A DNA stretch of 64,000 nt from Pseudomonas veronii (GCF_001439695.1 NZ_JYLL01000036.1:1-64000), one strand, 5' to 3'. Counted from the first letter of the stretch, positions 23,584 through 31,998 are shown. The notes: a model not told the origin generated them from the letters alone. Translations and numbers: made by a program.

Positions 23584-24237
23584 ATGGCATTGGTAATTTT
23601 TGATTTGGACGACACCCTGATCCACGGCGACTGCGCCACCCTGTGGAGCGAGCAGATGGGCCGCCTGGCCTGGGTCGACCCCGAGTCGTTCATGCGCAAG
23701 AACAACGAACTGATGGACGCCTACAGCCAGGGCAAGCTGGCCATGGAAGAGTTCATGGACTTCAGCCTGGAGCCGATGATCGGCCGCACGCCGGAGGAGA
23801 TCGAGCACCTGGTGGAGCCCTGGGTCGAGGACGTGATCGAACCGCTGATCTACAGCGACGCCACCCGCACCATCGCCCGCCACCGCGCGAACGGCGACCG
23901 GGTGCTGGTGATTTCCGCGTCGGGCACCCACCTGGTCACGCCGATTGCGGCGCGTATCGGCATCGACGAAGTGTTGGGGATCGAGCTGGATGTCAGCCAC
24001 GGCGTGTACAGCGGCCGTACTGTCGGCGTCCTGACCTACCGCGAAGGCAAGATCACCCGTTTGCTCGAATGGCTGGAGCAGGAAGGAGAAACCCTGGAAG
24101 GCGCGTACTTCTATTCGGATTCGCGCAATGATCTGCCGCTGCTGCTGAAGGTGGATAACCCGCAGGTGGTGAACCCCGACCCGGTATTGCGCGAGCACGC
24201 CGAAAAAGCCGGCTGGCCGGTCCACCGCTGGGCCTGA
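23584..24237 (+). CDS. HAD-IB family phosphatase
   Basis: 217 residues. Motif I IFDLDDTLIHGD at the N-terminus, motif II VISASGT near 117, and motif III/IV YFYSDSRNDLPLL near 178 mark a HAD hydrolase with a subtype-IB helical cap, the group of SerB and phosphocholine phosphatases. It follows the importer ATPase by 31 bases and is probably the last gene of the operon, giving the operon two different phosphoesterases. A choline- or ethanolamine-phosphate-like substrate is an inference. Confidence 0.8.
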   Translation: MALVIFDLDDTLIHGDCATLWSEQMGRLAWVDPESFMRKNNELMDAYSQGKLAMEEFMDFSLEPMIGRTPEEIEHLVEPWVEDVIEPLIYSDATRTIARHRANGDRVLVISASGTHLVTPIAARIGIDEVLGIELDVSHGVYSGRTVGVLTYREGKITRLLEWLEQEGETLEGAYFYSDSRNDLPLLLKVDNPQVVNPDPVLREHAEKAGWPVHRWA

Positions 24238-24252
24238 TTCGACCAAGATCCA

Positions 24253-24345
24253 AATGTGGGAGGGGGCTTGCCCCCGATGGCGGTGTGTCAGTGAAGAATA
24301 TTTCATCTGATACACCGCCATCGGGGGCAAGCCCCCTCCCACATT
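24253..24345. repeat. REPIN: two inverted REP sequences forming a long hairpin
   Basis: A 34-base arm (24253-24286, containing GTGGGAGGGGGCTTGCCCCC) is repeated in perfect inverted form at 24312-24345; the pairing continues inward with one mismatch. The core is the commonest REP type of P. fluorescens SBW25. It lies between convergent genes (HAD phosphatase and qor) and may also end transcription from both. Confidence 0.85.
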
Positions 24346-24365
24346 GACCACATTCCAATTCGGGA

Positions 24366-25328
24366 TCAGGTCAGGCTGTCGTCGATCACCAACACCAACT
24401 TGCCGGAAATCTGGTTGGTCGCCAGCTCCGCAAACGCCGCCTCGGCATCGTTGATCGGGAAGGTCTTGGCCAGTTGCGGGCTCAAGCGGCCTTCGGCAAA
24501 CAACGGCCAGACATGCTGGCTCAGGTCACTGAACAGGTCGGCCTTGAACTGATCGTCACGGCTGCGCAGGGTCGAGCCCAGCAGTTGCACTCGCTTGCCC
24601 AGCACCTGCGCCAGGTCCAGTTGCGCCTCGCGCCCGCCCATCAGGCCGATCAGCACCCAACGACCGTCCAGGGCCAGCAACTTGAGGTCCAGCGCCGCGT
24701 AGCTGGCGCCGACCGGGTCGAGGATGACGTCGAACGGCCCGAAATCCCGCAGCCCTTCGATACCGTCCGTGCGGACCACGCCGCCCTGGGCGCCGAGGGC
24801 TTCACAGTAGGCCAACCGATCCGCCGAGCCGACACTGACCCAGCACGGGCTGCCGAATGCCTTGCACAACTGGATCGCCGCCGAACCCACGCCACTGGCG
24901 CCGGCATGCAGCAACACCTTCTCGCCGGGCTTGACGCCCGCCAGTTGGAACAGGTTCAACCACGCGGTGCTATACACCTCGGGCAATGCCGCCGCTTCGA
25001 TCAACGACAGGCCTTCCGGCACCGGCAGCACGTGACGGGCGTCCACCACCACTTCCTCGGCCATGCCGCCGCCGGCCAGCAGCGCGCAGACGCGGTCGCC
25101 GACCTGCCAGGACGAACCCGCGCCGACCTCGCTGATCACCCCGGAACACTCCAGGCCCAACACCTTGCTGACGCCCGGCGGCGGCGGATACAGCCCCGCA
25201 CGCTGCAATAAATCGGCACGATTGAGGCCCGCAGCCGCCACCCGAATGCGAACCTGACCTACATCGCATGTAGGACTTGGCTCTTCCAACCACTCCACAT
25301 GACCTTCAACGCCTTGCAATGCTTTCAC
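24366..25328 (-). CDS. NAD(P)H:quinone oxidoreductase, zinc-independent MDR family (TP53I3/PIG3-like)
   Basis: 320 residues of the medium-chain dehydrogenase/reductase superfamily. AAGLNRADLLQRAGLYPPPPG near 33-53 is characteristic of the PIG3-type quinone reductases, and VLLHAGASGVGSAAIQLCKAFG near 139-160 is the NADP-binding segment. Catalytic zinc ligands are lacking. The GTG start at 25328 follows GGAGG closely. It is divergent from prc. The same pair occurs in P. aeruginosa PA3256-PA3257, from memory. Confidence 0.85.
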   Translation of the reverse strand: MKALQGVEGHVEWLEEPSPTCDVGQVRIRVAAAGLNRADLLQRAGLYPPPPGVSKVLGLECSGVISEVGAGSSWQVGDRVCALLAGGGMAEEVVVDARHVLPVPEGLSLIEAAALPEVYSTAWLNLFQLAGVKPGEKVLLHAGASGVGSAAIQLCKAFGSPCWVSVGSADRLAYCEALGAQGGVVRTDGIEGLRDFGPFDVILDPVGASYAALDLKLLALDGRWVLIGLMGGREAQLDLAQVLGKRVQLLGSTLRSRDDQFKADLFSDLSQHVWPLFAEGRLSPQLAKTFPINDAEAAFAELATNQISGKLVLVIDDSLT

Positions 25329-25354
25329 AGTGCCTCCATAGTGAGTCTGGACTG

Positions 25355-25382
25355 AGCCCGTAGCTGTATCGCCGGGCTTTTT
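25355..25382 (+). terminator. Terminator-like hairpin upstream of prc
   Basis: AGCCCG (25355-25360) pairs with CGGGCT (25373-25378), followed by five Ts (25378-25382). It points towards prc and lies 27 bases from the divergent qor start, where no upstream plus-strand gene ends. It could attenuate prc or end a short RNA; the stem is short. Confidence 0.45.
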
Positions 25383-25466
25383 GCATTATGCGACCGGCCC
25401 AAATGGAACCGGCGACTTCAAAGACGGCCTAATATGCGTTATCAATTGCCCCCGCGTCGAATCAGC

Positions 25467-27548
25467 ATGAAGCATTTGTTCCCAAGCACCGCCCTAGCTC
25501 TTTTCATTGGTCTCGGCTTGTCGTCGATGTCGACCAATACGTTCGCAGCCAACAGCTGGGACAATCTTCAGCCTGATCGCGATGAGGTGATTGCCAGCCT
25601 TAACGTCGTCGAGTTGCTCAAGCGTCATCACTACAGCAAGCCGCCGCTGGACGACGCTCGCTCGGTGATCATCTATGACAGCTACCTCAAGCTGCTGGAC
25701 CCGTCGCGCAGCTACTTCCTGGCCAGCGACATCGCTGAGTTCGACAAGTGGAAGACCCAGTTCGACGACTTCCTCAAGAGCGGCGACCTGCAGCCCGGGT
25801 TCACCATCTACAAGCGTTACCTGGACCGCGTCAAAGCGCGTCTGGACTTCGCCCTGGGTGAATTGGACAAAGGCATCGACAAGTTCGACTTCACCGAGAA
25901 GGAAAGCCTTCTGGTGGATCGCAAGGACGCCCCTTGGCTGACCAGCACCGCCGCCCTGGATGACCTGTGGCGCAAACGCGTCAAGGACGAAGTGCTGCGC
26001 CTGAAGATCGCCGGCAAAGAGCCAAAGGCCATTCAAGAGCTGTTGACCAAGCGCTACAAGAATCAGCTGGCACGTCTGGACCAGACCCGTGCCGAAGATA
26101 TCTTCCAGGCCTACATCAACACCTTCGCGATGTCCTACGATCCGCACACCAATTATCTGTCGCCGGATAACGCGGAAAATTTCGATATCAACATGAGTCT
26201 GTCGCTGGAAGGCATCGGTGCCGTCCTGCAAAGCGACAATGACCAGGTGAAAATCGTGCGTCTGGTACCGGCCGGTCCGGCAGACAAGACCAAGCAGGTC
26301 GCCCCTGCCGACAAGATCATCGGCGTGGCCCAGGCCGACAAAGAGATGGTCGATGTGGTCGGCTGGCGCCTGGACGAAGTGGTCAAGCTGATCCGTGGGC
26401 CGAAAGGCAGCGTGGTGCGCCTGGAAGTGATTCCGCACACCAATGCGCCGAACGACCAGACCAGCAAGATCGTGTCCATCACTCGTGAAGCGGTGAAACT
26501 CGAAGACCAGGCCGTGCAGAAGAAAGTCCTCAACCTCAAGCAGGATGGCAAGGACTACAAGCTGGGCGTGATTGAAATCCCGGCCTTCTACCTGGACTTC
26601 AAGGCCTTCCGGGCCGGCGATCCGGACTACAAGAGCACCACGCGCGACGTTAAGAAGATCCTGACCGAGCTGCAGAAAGAAAAAGTCGACGGCGTGGTCA
26701 TCGACCTGCGCAACAACGGCGGCGGCTCCCTGCAGGAAGCCACCGAGCTGACCAGCCTGTTTATCGACAAGGGTCCGACCGTGTTGGTGCGCAACGCTGA
26801 CGGCCGTGTCGACGTGCTTGAAGACGAGAACCCGGGCGCCTTCTACAAAGGCCCGATGGCGTTGCTGGTCAACCGCCTGTCGGCCTCGGCCTCGGAGATT
26901 TTCGCCGGCGCCATGCAGGACTATCACCGCGCCTTGATCATCGGCGGCCAGACCTTCGGCAAAGGCACCGTGCAGACTATCCAGCCGCTGAACCATGGCG
27001 AGCTGAAACTGACCCTGGCCAAGTTCTACCGGGTTTCCGGGCAGAGCACCCAGCATCAGGGCGTGCTGCCGGACATCGACTTCCCGTCGATCATCGACAC
27101 CAAGGAAATCGGCGAGAGCGCCCTGCCCGAGGCCATGCCGTGGGACACCATCCGTCCTGCGATCAAGCCCGCGTCGGACCCGTTCAAGCCATTCCTGGCG
27201 CAGTTGAAGGCTGACCACGACACCCGCTCCGCCAAGGATGCCGAGTTCGTGTTCATCCGCGACAAGCTGGCCCTGGCCAAGAAGCTGATGGAAGAAAAAT
27301 CCGTCAGCCTCAATGAAGTGGATCGTCGCAAGCAGCACGCCGACATCGAGAATCAGCAACTGGTGCTGGAAAACGTCCGCCGCAAGGCCAAGGGCGAAGA
27401 CCCACTCAAGGAACTGAAGAAAGAAGATGAAGACGCGCTGCCGGCCGAGGCGGATAAAACCAAGCCGGAAGACGACGCCTACCTGGCCGAGACAGGCCGG
27501 ATTCTGCTGGACTACCTGAAAGTGACCAAACAGGTGGCCAAGCAGTAA
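25467..27548 (+). CDS. prc: Tail-specific (C-terminal processing) periplasmic protease Prc
   Basis: S41A serine protease of 693 residues with a signal peptide (MKHLFPSTALALF..., cleavage near TFAA). N-terminal helical domain, PDZ domain near 230-320, protease domain with the Ser-Lys dyad in NRLSASASEIFAGAMQDY and QTFGKGTVQ (middle Ser of SASAS and Lys 25 residues later, as S430/K455 of E. coli), and a charged C-terminal DUF3340 domain. It trims periplasmic proteins and in pseudomonads contributes to MucA degradation (AlgO). An in-frame ATG at 25434 would add 11 residues before the signal peptide; neither start has a strong ribosome binding site. A terminator follows at 27615. Confidence 0.92.
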   Translation: MKHLFPSTALALFIGLGLSSMSTNTFAANSWDNLQPDRDEVIASLNVVELLKRHHYSKPPLDDARSVIIYDSYLKLLDPSRSYFLASDIAEFDKWKTQFDDFLKSGDLQPGFTIYKRYLDRVKARLDFALGELDKGIDKFDFTEKESLLVDRKDAPWLTSTAALDDLWRKRVKDEVLRLKIAGKEPKAIQELLTKRYKNQLARLDQTRAEDIFQAYINTFAMSYDPHTNYLSPDNAENFDINMSLSLEGIGAVLQSDNDQVKIVRLVPAGPADKTKQVAPADKIIGVAQADKEMVDVVGWRLDEVVKLIRGPKGSVVRLEVIPHTNAPNDQTSKIVSITREAVKLEDQAVQKKVLNLKQDGKDYKLGVIEIPAFYLDFKAFRAGDPDYKSTTRDVKKILTELQKEKVDGVVIDLRNNGGGSLQEATELTSLFIDKGPTVLVRNADGRVDVLEDENPGAFYKGPMALLVNRLSASASEIFAGAMQDYHRALIIGGQTFGKGTVQTIQPLNHGELKLTLAKFYRVSGQSTQHQGVLPDIDFPSIIDTKEIGESALPEAMPWDTIRPAIKPASDPFKPFLAQLKADHDTRSAKDAEFVFIRDKLALAKKLMEEKSVSLNEVDRRKQHADIENQQLVLENVRRKAKGEDPLKELKKEDEDALPAEADKTKPEDDAYLAETGRILLDYLKVTKQVAKQ

Positions 27549-27614
27549 ATGATGGCTATTTAATGTGATCGCTCCGCAGAGTGTCATCATATAGACATCA
27601 TTCTGTCGTGAAAT

Positions 27615-27652
27615 AAAGGACCGTCGGCTCACCGCCTGCGGTCCTTTTTTTT
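27615..27652 (+). terminator. Rho-independent terminator after prc
   Basis: AAAGGACCG (27615-27623) pairs with CGGTCCTTT (27639-27647) and runs into eight Ts. It separates prc from the c-di-GMP gene, whose start is only 15 bases beyond it. Confidence 0.85.
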
Positions 27653-27666
27653 CGATCGAGATCGCC

Positions 27667-29436
27667 ATGACCATGACCGAACAGCTGAATGCATTGGGCT
27701 CTATCCTGGCTCAAGGCAGTTTGCACAGCCTGTTCCAACCGATCATCTGTCTGTCCGAGCGGCGTATCCTCGGCTACGAAGCCCTCAGCCGTGGCCCGTC
27801 CAACAGCCCGCTGCACTCCCCGGTCGCCCTGTTTGCCGTGGCCGGCCATGCCGGGCGCCTCAGCGAACTGGAAATAGCCTGCCGCGAAAGCGCATGCCGA
27901 CGCTTCAGCGAGCAGAAGTTGCCGGGCAAGCTGTTTCTCAATATCTCGCCGGAATCCCTGATGGAAACCGCGCACCAACCGGGCCGCACCCTGCAACTGC
28001 TGCGGGACTTCGGCATCCCCCCCAGCCAAGTGGTGATCGAACTCACCGAGCAGTCGCCCACCGACGATTTCGACCTGCTGCAAACCGCCCTGCATCACTA
28101 CCGCGACATGGGTTTCGCCATCGCACTCGACGACTTGGGCGCAGGGTATTCCAGCCTGCGCTTGTGGTCGGAACTGCGTCCGGATTACGTGAAGATCGAT
28201 CGGCACTTTATCGACGGCATCCACCAGGACGCGCTCAAGCGCGAATTTGTCGGTTCTATCCTGCAGATCGCCCGGGCGTCGCGCGCCCAGGTGATTGCCG
28301 AAGGCATCGAGCTGCCGGAAGAGCTGGCGGTGCTGACCGAGATGGGGGTCGACCTGGTCCAGGGTTATTTGCTCTGTCGTCCCCAAGAACACCCGCCGCA
28401 GGAAGCGCGCCTGATGCTACCCAAACCCGATAACGCCAACATTGCCCTCAGCGAAGAAGGCAGTGACCTCAGCGCCCTGCTCAACGAGCAGCCGGCAGTG
28501 AATCAGGACACCGCCACCGCCCAGGTGCTGGAGTCCTTCCGCCGCCAGGCCAACCTCAACTCCCTGGCGGTGCTGGATGGGCGCGACCGGCCGGTCGGGA
28601 TTGTGCATCGCCATTCGTTGTCCGACGCCCTGCTCAAACCGTTCGCCACCGACCTATTCGCGCGCAAGCCGATCAGCCGCCTGATGAGCGATGATTTTCT
28701 CGCGGTGGAGTTGAGCCAGTCCCTGCAACAGGTCAGCCGGCTGCTGACCAGCCGCGCCCGCCAACGCATCGAGGAAGACTTCATCATCACGCTGAACGGC
28801 GACTACCTCGGCCTGGGCCGGGTGATCGATGTGCTCAAGCTGATCACCGAGCTGAAGATCCAGCAGGCGCGCTACGCCAACCCGTTGACCCTGCTACCGG
28901 GCAACGTGCCGATCCAGCAGTGCCTGACACGACTGTTGCAGCAGCAACGCGAGTCGGTGATTTGCTACGTGGATATCGACAGCTTCAAGCCGTTCAATGA
29001 CATCTATGGCTACGGGCGTGGTGATGAAGTGCTGCTGTGCCTGGCGCAATGCCTGAATGACCGGGTCGACCCCAGCCGCGACTTTGTCGGGCATATCGGC
29101 GGCGATGACTTTTTGCTGGTGCTCGGGCCGCAGGATTGGCGCAAACGGCTCAATCAACTGCTGGACGATTTCCACACCCAATGCCGACGCTTCTATCGCG
29201 CCGAACATCTGGACGCCGGCTGCTTTGTGGCCTTGAACCGCCAGGGTGTGCGCCAGGAATATGCTCTGTTGTCGCTGTCCATCGGCGTGGTGCATTTGTA
29301 TCCACAGGCCTGTGGACAACTCGATGCCAGCCAGTTGGCGGAGCTGGCGTCCCAGGCCAAACACCATGCCAAGGACATCGCCGGTTACAGCATCCACGTG
29401 ATCGACAGCCTGGACATGCTGCCCCTGCCGGTTTAA
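27667..29436 (+). CDS. EAL-CBS-GGDEF c-di-GMP enzyme, probably a phosphodiesterase
   Basis: 589 residues without membrane helices. The EAL domain comes first (about 10-250) with a full catalytic set: YEALSRGP, NISPESL, ELTEQSP, ALDDLGAGYSS, KIDR, AEGIEL and QGYLLCRP. Two CBS motifs follow (about 275-400). The C-terminal GGDEF domain has GGDDF instead of GG(D/E)EF and no RxxD inhibitory site at the usual place, so cyclase activity is doubtful. Net function is likely c-di-GMP hydrolysis with the CBS pair as a possible nucleotide sensor. The same order is found in P. aeruginosa PA3258 (from memory). Its TAA overlaps the stop of the convergent gene. Confidence 0.88.
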   Translation: MTMTEQLNALGSILAQGSLHSLFQPIICLSERRILGYEALSRGPSNSPLHSPVALFAVAGHAGRLSELEIACRESACRRFSEQKLPGKLFLNISPESLMETAHQPGRTLQLLRDFGIPPSQVVIELTEQSPTDDFDLLQTALHHYRDMGFAIALDDLGAGYSSLRLWSELRPDYVKIDRHFIDGIHQDALKREFVGSILQIARASRAQVIAEGIELPEELAVLTEMGVDLVQGYLLCRPQEHPPQEARLMLPKPDNANIALSEEGSDLSALLNEQPAVNQDTATAQVLESFRRQANLNSLAVLDGRDRPVGIVHRHSLSDALLKPFATDLFARKPISRLMSDDFLAVELSQSLQQVSRLLTSRARQRIEEDFIITLNGDYLGLGRVIDVLKLITELKIQQARYANPLTLLPGNVPIQQCLTRLLQQQRESVICYVDIDSFKPFNDIYGYGRGDEVLLCLAQCLNDRVDPSRDFVGHIGGDDFLLVLGPQDWRKRLNQLLDDFHTQCRRFYRAEHLDAGCFVALNRQGVRQEYALLSLSIGVVHLYPQACGQLDASQLAELASQAKHHAKDIAGYSIHVIDSLDMLPLPV

Positions 29437-29804
29437 GCCTCGGCGGATTCCGGGTACTCGTATTCGAACACGCGCACCACCTCCGAAGCGTGCCAGGACG
29501 CGGCGGCCACGCCATCGGAAGGCCCGCAAAAACGCCCCAGGCGCTCCACGCATTCAAAAAAACCGGTACGCGGCAGGCGGCTGGCACCCTGGCTGATCAC
29601 CAGGGAACTGCGCAATGGCTGCTCGGCCTTGGCATCCAGCGCCGCCAGATGTTCCAGGGCGGCGGTGAGGGTCTGCATCGCCGGCGTGGGAAATTGCAGG
29701 CGCTCCAGCAGCGCACGGTAAGTCAGCAAGTGGCGCTGGCGGCGCGCCTGGTCCAGTTCGTGGAGTAACCCATCCCAGTGTTGACGGCTGATACGTAGGC
29801 TCAA
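29433..29804 (-). CDS. Hypothetical 123-residue protein downstream of an XRE regulator
   Basis: Soluble, mostly helical protein: HWDGLLHELDQARRQRHLLTY, a central RSSLVISQGASRLPRTGFFE segment and an acidic end. I recognise no functional family. It overlaps the upstream XRE gene (ATGA), so the two are translated together, and its stop overlaps that of the c-di-GMP gene. Apparently conserved in pseudomonads (PA3259-like, from memory). Toxin-antitoxin function cannot be claimed. Confidence 0.7.
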   Translation of the reverse strand: MSLRISRQHWDGLLHELDQARRQRHLLTYRALLERLQFPTPAMQTLTAALEHLAALDAKAEQPLRSSLVISQGASRLPRTGFFECVERLGRFCGPSDGVAAASWHASEVVRVFEYEYPESAEA

Positions 29805-30139
29805 GATTCATCCCTCCAACCTGCCACGCCCAATTCCCAGGCCAGACTGCGGCGGATCGCGGCATCCGGCTGGCGTTCACCACTTTCGATCAATCCGAGG
29901 TACGAGGGGCTGATCCCCACGGTACGGGCCAGGGCTTCAATAGCCAGGCCCTTGGCTTCGCGCAAGCCGCGCAGGTCTGCAAGCGGGTGCAGGTCCTGGG
30001 CTGGCGCGGCGTGGGCAGTAGAAGAAGGTGCTGGTGCGGGTTGCTGCTGACCGGCGGCTTTTAGCAGCGCCTGGTACTGATCCCATGGCAACACCGCATA
30101 TTCGGGTTCGCCATCCCGTGAAATTATCTGAATATCCAT
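29801..30139 (-). CDS. XRE-family transcriptional regulator with short N-terminal extension
   Basis: 112 residues. An N-terminal Phd/antitoxin-like strand-helix segment (MDIQIISRDGEPEYAVLPWD) is joined by a Pro/Ala-rich linker (about 31-48) to a helix-turn-helix domain with AIEALARTVGISPSYLGLIE near 70-90. The start at 30139 gives this compact form; eight more residues up to 30163 are possible. Operon with the hypothetical gene downstream. Target unknown, possibly its own promoter. Confidence 0.78.
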   Translation of the reverse strand: MDIQIISRDGEPEYAVLPWDQYQALLKAAGQQQPAPAPSSTAHAAPAQDLHPLADLRGLREAKGLAIEALARTVGISPSYLGLIESGERQPDAAIRRSLAWELGVAGWRDES

Positions 30140-30245
30140 GACAGCCCCGTAGGATAACAACACTTACTAAGTAAGCACTTTCCTTAAGCGCTTTCCTAAG
30201 GAGTGTAATCCTAACAGCCACAAAGGTCGCAGGGGGATCGCCGTA

Positions 30246-30704
30246 TCATGGGGTTTTTTGCCGGTTTTCCTGGGCCAGCAGCGCGGGCGTCGCAGGCAGG
30301 CGCTCAACCACGGCGAGCTTTTCCGGACGCTGCGCCTCACGCCAGGCGCGAAAGGCGCTCAGTTCGGCGCTCAGGCTCTTCATGACCCAGGCCAGCACGG
30401 CGATGTCGTCGAGCATGCCGAACATGGGAATAAAGTCCGGTATCGCATCGATCGGACTGAGGAAATACATCAGTCCTGCGACGACCGACACCAGCGCCTT
30501 CGGGCTGATCGCGCGGTACTCGCCCCGCCAGTAGGCCAGGCACAGGGCCTGGAGCAACTTGAGGTCATCCTTGAGCTTACCGAGGCGGTTGCCCTGGCTT
30601 GCGCCCTTGGCCGCCACGGCGAACAACAGCGTCGGCAAACGCCCACGCCCCAGCAAGCGCGCGGCCATGGGCAGAAAACGGGCGAAATTGAAGGGTGGTT
30701 TCAT
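30246..30704 (-). CDS. YkvA-family (DUF1232) membrane protein
   Basis: 152 residues with the DUF1232 signature around two hydrophobic helices: VVAGLMYFLSPIDAIPDFIP near 70-90 and MLDDIAVLAWVMKSL near 94-108. Function is unknown for the family. The start MKPPFNF at 30704 has TGGAGTG before it; the frame continues to 30743 but would cross the DnaA-box palindrome at 30732-30762. Confidence 0.8.
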   Translation of the reverse strand: MKPPFNFARFLPMAARLLGRGRLPTLLFAVAAKGASQGNRLGKLKDDLKLLQALCLAYWRGEYRAISPKALVSVVAGLMYFLSPIDAIPDFIPMFGMLDDIAVLAWVMKSLSAELSAFRAWREAQRPEKLAVVERLPATPALLAQENRQKTP

Positions 30705-30731
30705 TCGGCACTCCAGTTCCATGGGACAGAG

Positions 30732-30762
30732 AAGGTTATCCACACAAATTGTGGATAACCTT
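30732..30762. promoter_or_regulatory. Inverted pair of perfect DnaA boxes upstream of ykvA
   Basis: AAGGTTATCCACA (30732-30744) and TGTGGATAACCTT (30750-30762) are perfect inverted copies with a 5-base spacer. Each contains the consensus strong DnaA box TTATCCACA (30736-30744 forward; 30758-30750 reverse). It lies 28 bases before the ykvA-like start, where a regulator would act on its promoter. A DnaA-controlled promoter or DnaA-titration site are both possible. A simple hairpin is less likely because no T-run follows. Confidence 0.6.
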
Positions 30763-30978
30763 GTGAACAGAGCCGGTTTTCACCGCTGAGAGCCACGGTT
30801 TACAAGGCCTTCAGTCAGATCGGGCGTTTTTTGCGCACATCAAAAAAACCCAAGAATTCATTGACTTGGCGCTTGCGTCCGGCTACCTGCACTCGAGTCT
30901 TGATCAGACTGCCGCACCTTACGGACGTTCGTTTGGGTTTGCACAGGCTTGAGTGTGCAAGCGTGCGGCAGAAACAAC
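30763..30978. other. Non-coding gap between ykvA and the FKBP terminator
   Basis: No convincing gene. TTGCACA (30938) and TGTGCAA (30954) form a small inverted repeat. A minus-strand frame ending near 30815 (VQVAGRKRQVNEFLGFF...) reads plausibly but has only a weak GTG start and no clear ribosome binding site. Confidence 0.3.
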
Positions 30979-31002
30979 AACGCCCCGTCGAGACGGGGCG
31001 TT
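30979..31002 (-). terminator. Terminator of the FKBP gene
   Basis: AACGCCCCGTC and GACGGGGCGTT form an 11-base perfect stem with a 2-base loop, 17 bases after the stop at 31020 in the minus direction. The following T-run is interrupted (GTTGTTGTTTC). Confidence 0.7.
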
Positions 31003-31019
31003 GGGTGTTCAGGCGCCGA

Positions 31020-31751
31020 TTACTTCTTGGCGGCTGGTGCGTCAGGAGCTTCAGCCTTGGCCGGGTCCTTGATACCCAGCAGTTCCAGGTCGAATACCAG
31101 CACGGAGTTGGCCGGAATCGCCGGGCTCGGGCTCTGGGCACCGTAAGCCAGGTCGGACGGGATGTACAACTCGACCTTCTCGCCGACGTGCATCAGTTGC
31201 AGGCCTTCGACCCAACCCGGAATCACGCCGCTGACCGGCAGGTCAATCGGGCTGCCGCGATCCACGGAGCTGTCAAAGGTGGTGCCGTTGGTGAGCTTGC
31301 CGGTGTAGTGAACAGTCACTACGTCGGTCGGCTTAGGCTGAGGACCGTCGGCTTTCTTGGTGATCTTGTACTGCAGGCCGGAAGCCGTGGTGACTACACC
31401 GTCTTTCTTGGCGTTGTCTTCGAGAAATTTCTTGCCGGCGGCTGCCGACTCTTCGCTCATTTTGGCCATGCGTTCTTCAGCACGCTTTTGCAGTGCGGCA
31501 AACGCTTCAACCAGTTCGTCGTCTTTCAGCTTCTGCTCTTTCTTGCCGACGGCATCTTCAATGCCCTGGGCTACCGCTTTGGAATCCAGGTCATCCATGC
31601 CTTCTTGGGCAAGGCTTTTGCCCATGTTCAGGCCGATACCGTAGGAAGCTTTCTGCGCCGGGGTTTTCAGCTCTACGCTGGTCTGCGAATCACAACCCGC
31701 AAGTACCAGGCTAACCAGGGCCACCGCCGCCGCCAACCGATGCTGTTTCAT
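31020..31751 (-). CDS. FKBP-type peptidyl-prolyl cis-trans isomerase, lipoprotein (FkpA/Mip-like)
   Basis: 243 residues. Lipobox LVLAGC at about 15-20 predicts lipidation and membrane anchoring. The N-terminal helical dimerisation domain (about 30-120: KASYGIGLNMGKSLAQEG, LDSKAVAQGIEDAVG) leads to an FKBP domain with VTVHYTGKLTNGTTFDSS near 160 and IPGWVEGLQLM near 190. It catalyses prolyl isomerisation during folding of exported proteins. The start at 31751 follows AAGGAAATAGC; earlier codons to 31835 lack support. Matches P. aeruginosa PA3262 by context. Confidence 0.88.
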   Translation of the reverse strand: MKQHRLAAAVALVSLVLAGCDSQTSVELKTPAQKASYGIGLNMGKSLAQEGMDDLDSKAVAQGIEDAVGKKEQKLKDDELVEAFAALQKRAEERMAKMSEESAAAGKKFLEDNAKKDGVVTTASGLQYKITKKADGPQPKPTDVVTVHYTGKLTNGTTFDSSVDRGSPIDLPVSGVIPGWVEGLQLMHVGEKVELYIPSDLAYGAQSPSPAIPANSVLVFDLELLGIKDPAKAEAPDAPAAKK

Positions 31752-31998
31752 GCTATTTCCTTGTTCATGCGCCAAAAGGGCAATCGAATAAAGTCGCGAG
31801 CTTATCAGGCGGCCACGACCAATGGCTACCGGCATCTGAGCAGGAAACTTCTGATAAGTTCACGTGTTTAAACGCATTTTCATTCATGATGGGCGCCCGC
31901 GACGGATCGCGGGACTGCCTGTCAGCAGGACCATGGCCACTTGCCGCACCTGTGGCGTAGTGGCATAACAACGCAATCACTCGACAAGGATAGTTATC

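Noticed and set aside
25494..27674. 726-residue minus-strand frame
   Set aside because: Antisense of prc, caused by high GC codon use; no recognisable domain.
29433..30139. Type II toxin-antitoxin pair
   Set aside because: No recognisable toxin fold; the gene pair sits in an apparently conserved core-genome run.
30815..30900. Short minus-strand frame ending NEFLGFFDVRKKRPI
   Set aside because: Reads like protein, but there is no ATG, only a weak GTG, and no clear ribosome binding site; comparison with relatives would decide.
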